Source: Paracoccaceae bacterium
GTDB taxonomy: Bacteria; Pseudomonadota; Alphaproteobacteria; Rhodobacterales; Rhodobacteraceae
DNA length: 49,665 bases
Assembly: GCA_029938175.1 (NCBI GenBank)
Contig: JAPYON010000003.1
Coordinates: 1 to 49,665, forward strand
Direction: 5' to 3'
This document shows, piece after piece, positions 45,394 through 49,665 of this stretch (position 1 is its first letter; the number at the start of each line of letters is the position of its first letter). Below the pieces are notes generated by a model. The model saw only the letters and a program-made list of their open reading frames with translations, was not told the origin of the DNA and searched no databases. A program made the position numbers and the translations under genes.

Positions 45394-46851
45394 TTATACC
45401 TCAATTGCGTGCCAACGGCGGCTGTCTCGATGCATCAGGGCCAGTGAGCCGTCGGGGCCAGAGCTGCCTTGGTCGTACCGTTCTGGTTTCTCGCCTGACC
45501 AGTTTGCAATGATCGGGTCAGTCCAGCGCCATGCGGCTTCGACTTCGTCACCGCGCATGAATAGGGTTTGGTCGCCGCGAATGACGTCCATCATCAGGCG
45601 CTCGTAGGCGTCTGCCAGATGTTCGCCGTTATCACCAAGCGCTTCGGCAAAGCTCATATCAAGGGGGACTTCGGTCAAGCGGAAGCCACCTTGGCCCGGT
45701 TCTTTGATGATCATATGCATGGTGATGCCCTCATCCGGTTGCAGGCGGATTACCAGCGAGTTCCCTTCATGGCGGCGTTCGGACTGCGGAAAGATCGAGT
45801 GCGGCGGGTCTTTAAAAATTACCGAGATTTCCGACATGCGCGCGCGCAGTTTTTTTCCAGTGCGCAGATAAAACGGAACACCCGCCCAGCGCCAGTTCGA
45901 GATGTGGACTTTCAGCGCAACAAAGCATTCCGTCGTGCTGTCAGGGTTTATTGCATGATCTTTATAGCTGCCGTCGTGGGTGCTGGCGCGGTATTGGCCA
46001 CGTACTATGTCGTCAGGCTTCACAGGGTCCAGTGAGCGGATGACTTTGAGTTTTTCGTCCCGCACGTCATCGGCATTGAACTTGGCGGGCGGTTCCATTG
46101 CGGTTAGGCAAAGCAATTGCATCAGGTGGTTTTGCACCATGTCGCGCATGGCGCCTGACGTATCATAATACTCGCCACGCCCCTCAACCCCGATGGATTC
46201 GGAAACGCTGATTTGCACGTGATCCACATGCTGCGAATTCCAGACTGGTTCTAGCAAGGCATTGGCAAAGCGTAGCGCCATTAGGTTCTGGACAGTTTCT
46301 TTGCCAAGATAATGGTCGATACGATAAATCTGTGACTCTTTAAAACAAGTGCCCAGTTGTTTGTTCAACTCTTTCGCGGATGCCAGATCGTGCCCGAAAG
46401 GTTTCTCGACAACAATGCGACTTTCAGGTGTCGCGATACCGGTTTTAGACAGGCGGGTAGAGATCGGGCCGAATAGAGACGGACCAACGGACAAATAGAA
46501 AGCCCGAACCGGATTGGGGTTGTCGTTTACCAGTGCGGTAAGTTCGTCCCAGCCGCCGTTTCCCATTGCATCAATGGGCACATAATGAAGGCAGTTGAGG
46601 AACGTCTTGAATATTTCCGGGTTTTGTTCGTGTTCTGGAACAAATTCGAAGTAACTCTCGGTGGCTTTTTTCTGGAACTCTTCACGGTTCCACTTACTGC
46701 GAGCGGCACCGATAATGCGGGCGGTTGGTGGAAGTTGGCCAGCGACCAGACGGTGATATAGGCCCGGTAGAATTTTACGTTGAGCCAAATCACCGGACGC
46801 GCCGAAAATGACCATATCGGAGGACTCGACGGGGATAATCCTAGTGGCCAT
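45394..46851 (-). CDS. zwf: Glucose-6-phosphate 1-dehydrogenase
   Basis: Zwf oxidises glucose 6-phosphate to 6-phosphogluconolactone with NAD(P). The 485-residue protein has the coenzyme motif GASGDLAQRK (17-26), substrate motif RIDHYLGKE (177-185) and the VEKPFGHD segment near 148. It is the first gene of the Entner-Doudoroff operon. Unlike many alphaproteobacteria, no pgl gene for 6-phosphogluconolactonase follows. Confidence 0.96.
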   Translation of the reverse strand: MATRIIPVESSDMVIFGASGDLAQRKILPGLYHRLVAGQLPPTARIIGAARSKWNREEFQKKATESYFEFVPEHEQNPEIFKTFLNCLHYVPIDAMGNGGWDELTALVNDNPNPVRAFYLSVGPSLFGPISTRLSKTGIATPESRIVVEKPFGHDLASAKELNKQLGTCFKESQIYRIDHYLGKETVQNLMALRFANALLEPVWNSQHVDHVQISVSESIGVEGRGEYYDTSGAMRDMVQNHLMQLLCLTAMEPPAKFNADDVRDEKLKVIRSLDPVKPDDIVRGQYRASTHDGSYKDHAINPDSTTECFVALKVHISNWRWAGVPFYLRTGKKLRARMSEISVIFKDPPHSIFPQSERRHEGNSLVIRLQPDEGITMHMIIKEPGQGGFRLTEVPLDMSFAEALGDNGEHLADAYERLMMDVIRGDQTLFMRGDEVEAAWRWTDPIIANWSGEKPERYDQGSSGPDGSLALMHRDSRRWHAIEV

Positions 46852-46905
46852 TAAAATACCCCACTGTTACGCAAGAATTTCAGGGATGCGCACAGCATAC
46901 CACGA

Positions 46906-46934
46906 AATTTAGTCGGATTAGCGGATAGTTTCAA
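46906..46934 (-). promoter_or_regulatory. Candidate promoter of the zwf operon
   Basis: On the minus strand TTGAAA (complement of 46929-46934) and TAAATT (46906-46911) are 17 bases apart, giving a leader of about 48 bases before zwf ATG 46851. The rest of the 46852-47106 interval is A+T-rich spacer. Confidence 0.45.
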
Positions 46935-47070
46935 AATAGCAGCCCTTTGCATGGTTATGCGAAAATATGTTCCCTCGAGCCATAGGGATACGTTGAAAGT
47001 CTTTAACCATACTTCCAACGGAATTGCAAAGGGGGGGTGGGCATGTTTCATGAAAATGTCATGAAAGAGT

Positions 47071-47099
47071 TGGCCCCTCCGTGAATTCACGTGGGGCCA
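47071..47099 (-). terminator. Strong hairpin downstream of the alcohol dehydrogenase gene
   Basis: TGGCCCC (47071-47077) pairs with GGGGCCA (47093-47099), and the interior CGTGAATTCACG is itself palindromic. On the minus strand it lies directly after the adh stop and is followed by a T-containing ACTCTTTC, a weak tract, so it is a likely but imperfect terminator. Confidence 0.5.
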
Positions 47100-47106
47100 T
47101 CTGGTG

Positions 47107-48252
47107 TTAGATACAGGCGATCAACAACTCTTTGGTATTTTCGAGTGTCATCTCGACGGGGTTGCCGCCAACGCTCGGATCTTGTAGCGCCATGGTTGCC
47201 AGCTCGTCGACGCGATCCATGCCAACGCCCATTTTGCCGAGGTTTTTCGGGATGGACAGACCGTCGTTCAACTCGATGACATAGGCTTTGAAACCGTCAA
47301 AGCCGCCGTTTATGTCCAGATAACCGTTCAGCGTTTCAATCCGGCCCTCAATGTAGGAGCGGTTAAAGTCCAGCACTGGCGGGATCACGACGGCGTTGGT
47401 GGTGCCATGGTGCGTGTTGTAAACTGCGCCGATCGGGTGAGACAATGCATGCACTGCACCGAGCCCTTTTTGGAATGCTGTGGCGCCCATCATCGCGGCG
47501 CTCATCATATGTGCTCGGGCTTCTAGGTCGTCAGCATGTTTGAACGCACGTGGCAGATATTCCTTGACCAATCGTAAGCCTTCAACCGCGATGCCTTGGG
47601 ACATTGGGTGGTAATGTGGCGAGGAGTATGCCTCTAGGCAATGTGCGAACGCGTCCATTCCGGTGCCTGCGGTGATGAACGCCGGCATCCCGACAGTCAG
47701 CTCAGGGTCGCAGATCACAACGCTCGGCAGGACTTTGGGGTGGAAGATGATCTTTTTTACATGCGTTTCTGAATTGGTGATAACGCTCGCACGCCCGACC
47801 TCTGACCCGGTGCCCGCGGTTGTCGGCACCGCAATGATCGGTGCAATGGCGCCTGCATCCGCACGGGTCCACCAATCGCCTACGTCCTCGTAATCCCACA
47901 AAGGGCGGGTCTGGCCAGCCATGAAGGCTACCATTTTACCCAGATCAAGGCCTGAGCCGCCGCCAAACGCGATAACGCCGTCGTGGTTGCCAGCCTTATA
48001 CATGGCCACACCTGCCTCGAGGTTCTTTTCGTTCGGATTTGGGTCCACTTCGGAGAACATGGCGCGGCCAAGGCCCGCGGCGTCCATGATGTCCAGCGTC
48101 GTCTGCGTGATCGGCAGGTTTGCAAGACCCTTATCCGTCACTAGCAGCGGGTTTTTTATACCTGTGGCGACACAAGCGTCGGACAGTTCTTTGATCCGGC
48201 CGTTGCCGAATTTGATTGCAGTTGGATAAGACCAGTTTCCAAACAAGTTCAT
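47107..48252 (-). CDS. Iron-containing (type III) alcohol dehydrogenase
   Basis: The 381-residue enzyme belongs to the group III metal-dependent alcohol dehydrogenases, interconverting alcohols and aldehydes with NAD(P). The coenzyme motif is GGGSGLDLGK near 97-106, with PTTAGTGSEVGRASVI near 143. The metal site includes AGTGMDAFAHCLEAY near 198 and VHALSHPIGAVYNTHHG near 268. The alcohol is unknown. It is translationally coupled (ATGA) to an aldehyde dehydrogenase, so the pair probably oxidises an alcohol to its acid. Confidence 0.93.
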   Translation of the reverse strand: MNLFGNWSYPTAIKFGNGRIKELSDACVATGIKNPLLVTDKGLANLPITQTTLDIMDAAGLGRAMFSEVDPNPNEKNLEAGVAMYKAGNHDGVIAFGGGSGLDLGKMVAFMAGQTRPLWDYEDVGDWWTRADAGAIAPIIAVPTTAGTGSEVGRASVITNSETHVKKIIFHPKVLPSVVICDPELTVGMPAFITAGTGMDAFAHCLEAYSSPHYHPMSQGIAVEGLRLVKEYLPRAFKHADDLEARAHMMSAAMMGATAFQKGLGAVHALSHPIGAVYNTHHGTTNAVVIPPVLDFNRSYIEGRIETLNGYLDINGGFDGFKAYVIELNDGLSIPKNLGKMGVGMDRVDELATMALQDPSVGGNPVEMTLENTKELLIACI

Positions 48253-49637
48253 GATGTTACTTTCTTGAGGTGATACGATTTTGGTCGTGTGAGGTTTTGG
48301 AAGCCGAGAACGGAGAGCGCCCCGCCACGGCCAGTATTTTTGCAGCCCGTCCAGCAGAGGGCCGGGTCCAGATAATCGGCGCGGTTCATAAACACGGTAC
48401 CGGTTTCCAGTTCACGTCCGATTTTCGCGGTGCGTTCGGCGTCGTTGGACCAAAGCGAGCAGGTCAGACCGAACTCAGAGTCGTTCATCAGCGCGATGGC
48501 TTCTTCGTCTGACGAGACTTTCATTATGCCTACTACTGGGCCAAAGCTTTCCTCGCGCATGACGCGCATGTCATGGTTCACGTTGGTCAGAATTTGGGGC
48601 GTTAGATATGTGCCGCCGTCGTCTTCGGGAAATAGGGCAGCGTCGATCATTGGAATAGCGCCCGCTGCGATTGCCTCGGAGGTCTGGGCGCGGACTTCTT
48701 CGGCGAAACGAATGTTGGCCATCGGTCCCAATGTAGTTTCGGCGTCCAGCGGGTTGCCCAGCTTGTAACCGTTCACAATCGCCACTGCTTTTTCAACAAA
48801 AGTATCGTACAGGCTGTCAATTACGTAAATACGCTCGATCCCGCAGCAGCACTGGCCGGAGTTGAACATCGCCGCGTCGACCAGCGTATCAACGGCTGCG
48901 TCAAGGTCCGCATCTTCCATCACATAACCGGGATCTTTTCCGCCGAGTTCTGTGCCAATGCCGGTGAAAGTTCCTGCCGCAGCGCGTTCCATGGTCTGGC
49001 CGCCACCAACCGAACCGGTGAAATTAACGAACCCGAAGTTGTTGCCTGCGATCAACGCTGATGTGGTGTCGTGGTCAAGGTAAACGTTTTGGAACATATC
49101 AGCCGGAACGCCCGCTTTGGTGAAAGCTTCCACCATGCGTTCGCCAGCCAGAAGGGTTTGTGTCGCGTGTTTCAGCACAACCGCATTGCCAGAAATCAAG
49201 GCAGGAGAGACGGTGTTGATGGCCGTTAAGTACGGGTAGTTCCAAGGGGCTATAACTAGTACGACGCCATGGGGTTCGCGTTCAATACGGCGCTCGAAAT
49301 CCGCGCTGTCTTCCACCACGATAGGTTTCAGGGCTTCGGTCGCAAGGGCCGCCATGCCGGAAGCGCGTTCTTCAACACCGCCGAATTCACCGCCATAACG
49401 CACGGGGCGGCCCATCATGTGGGCGAGTTCGATAACGATTTCGTCATTCATTTTGCCCAGTTCGGCAACGCCAGCCTGCACTAGCTTGATGCGTTCTGCC
49501 AATGGGCGGCGGCTCCATTCTTTTTGGGCAGCTTTGGAGCTGGCAACCACCGCTTCGGCGGCTTGCAGCGACAACACGGGACGCTCGGCATAAACCGAAC
49601 CGTCGATCGGCGAGATACACTTGATCAACTTGGTCAT
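48249..49637 (-). CDS. NAD(P)-dependent aldehyde dehydrogenase
   Basis: The 462-residue enzyme is an aldehyde dehydrogenase family member: VIAPWNYPYLTAI near 130-142, FVNFTGSVGGGQTME near 204, the catalytic-glutamate motif GTELGGKDPG near 230, and the nucleophile in NSGQCCCGIERIYV near 264, then EESFGPVVGIM near 366. The aldehyde substrate cannot be assigned; an amine- or polyamine-derived aldehyde is possible. ATG 49637 follows GGAG. Further genes of the operon would lie beyond the right edge. Confidence 0.93.
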   Translation of the reverse strand: MTKLIKCISPIDGSVYAERPVLSLQAAEAVVASSKAAQKEWSRRPLAERIKLVQAGVAELGKMNDEIVIELAHMMGRPVRYGGEFGGVEERASGMAALATEALKPIVVEDSADFERRIEREPHGVVLVIAPWNYPYLTAINTVSPALISGNAVVLKHATQTLLAGERMVEAFTKAGVPADMFQNVYLDHDTTSALIAGNNFGFVNFTGSVGGGQTMERAAAGTFTGIGTELGGKDPGYVMEDADLDAAVDTLVDAAMFNSGQCCCGIERIYVIDSLYDTFVEKAVAIVNGYKLGNPLDAETTLGPMANIRFAEEVRAQTSEAIAAGAIPMIDAALFPEDDGGTYLTPQILTNVNHDMRVMREESFGPVVGIMKVSSDEEAIALMNDSEFGLTCSLWSNDAERTAKIGRELETGTVFMNRADYLDPALCWTGCKNTGRGGALSVLGFQNLTRPKSYHLKKVTS

Positions 49638-49665
49638 TTCTTTAACTCCAGATATGGCCTAGGCC

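Noticed and set aside
1-49665. CRISPR array, defence island, biosynthetic cluster or intact mobile element
   Set aside because: I saw no spaced direct repeats, transposase, integrase, or toxin-antitoxin pair anywhere in the window.

Overview
The window looks like chromosome from an alphaproteobacterium of the Rhodobacteraceae (roseobacter group). The evidence is gene content and order: hom-glpX-recJ; rpmH-rnpA-yidD with ttcA-yidC-MOSC-engB-argB; nadK followed by a PerM-like permease and the DnaA-like regulator Hda; a short alphaproteobacterial-type ProRS; an Entner-Doudoroff cluster; and a DUF1127 gene followed by an sRNA with CCUCCUCC-type loops. These calls come from reading translations, not from a database search. 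Almost all of it is ordinary core chromosome, with no integrative element, CRISPR array or defence island.

Layout. 1-900 is the wreck of a tungstate (tup) ABC transporter. 907-2100 is an MFS exporter. 2272-2576 is a DUF1127 small protein plus a two-hairpin sRNA resembling CcsR/cuckoo RNAs. 2952-8925 holds divergent uvrD and pyc. 9032-9599 has tRNA-Gly, a TTG-start orphan gene and tRNA-Glu. 9678-14656 is a leftward run: lipoprotein, RraB-like protein, hom, glpX, small membrane protein, recJ. 14791-17292 is phaC and a TetR regulator with a palindromic operator. 17289-17513 is a chimeric fossil of a GST and an OmpA-domain gene. 17617-18909 is glyA with two inverted repeats in its upstream region. 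19191-22461 is nadK, an AI-2E/PerM permease, hda and a ruined ppx. 22723-26041 is proS and lolC-lolD. 26147-27571 is a glutamate dehydrogenase with a CtrA-like box. 27647-28555 is a ruined pirin gene. 28556-30479 is sterol desaturase, ferredoxin and SixA phosphatase. 30563-36431 is the rpmH-to-argB translation/membrane-insertion cluster. 36698-40302 is a VTT protein, a disulfide reductase and an orphan histidine kinase. 40367-40734 is tRNA-Arg and a possible phage terminase scrap. 40779-46851 is the Entner-Doudoroff operon zwf-edd-PPOX-eda-pgi. 47107-49637 is an aldehyde dehydrogenase and iron alcohol dehydrogenase pair.

Metabolically, the ED operon, GlpX and pyruvate carboxylase describe sugar use through 6-phosphogluconate with gluconeogenic and anaplerotic capacity, and PhaC provides carbon storage. 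No 6-phosphogluconolactonase gene is present in the zwf cluster. Many neighbouring genes overlap by ATGA, showing tight translational coupling.

The most distinctive signals are the DUF1127/anti-Shine-Dalgarno-loop sRNA locus and a set of gene fossils (tupB, tupC, GST, OmpA, ppx, pirin) in several stages of decay. They point to ongoing gene loss. I see no convincing new multi-gene system.
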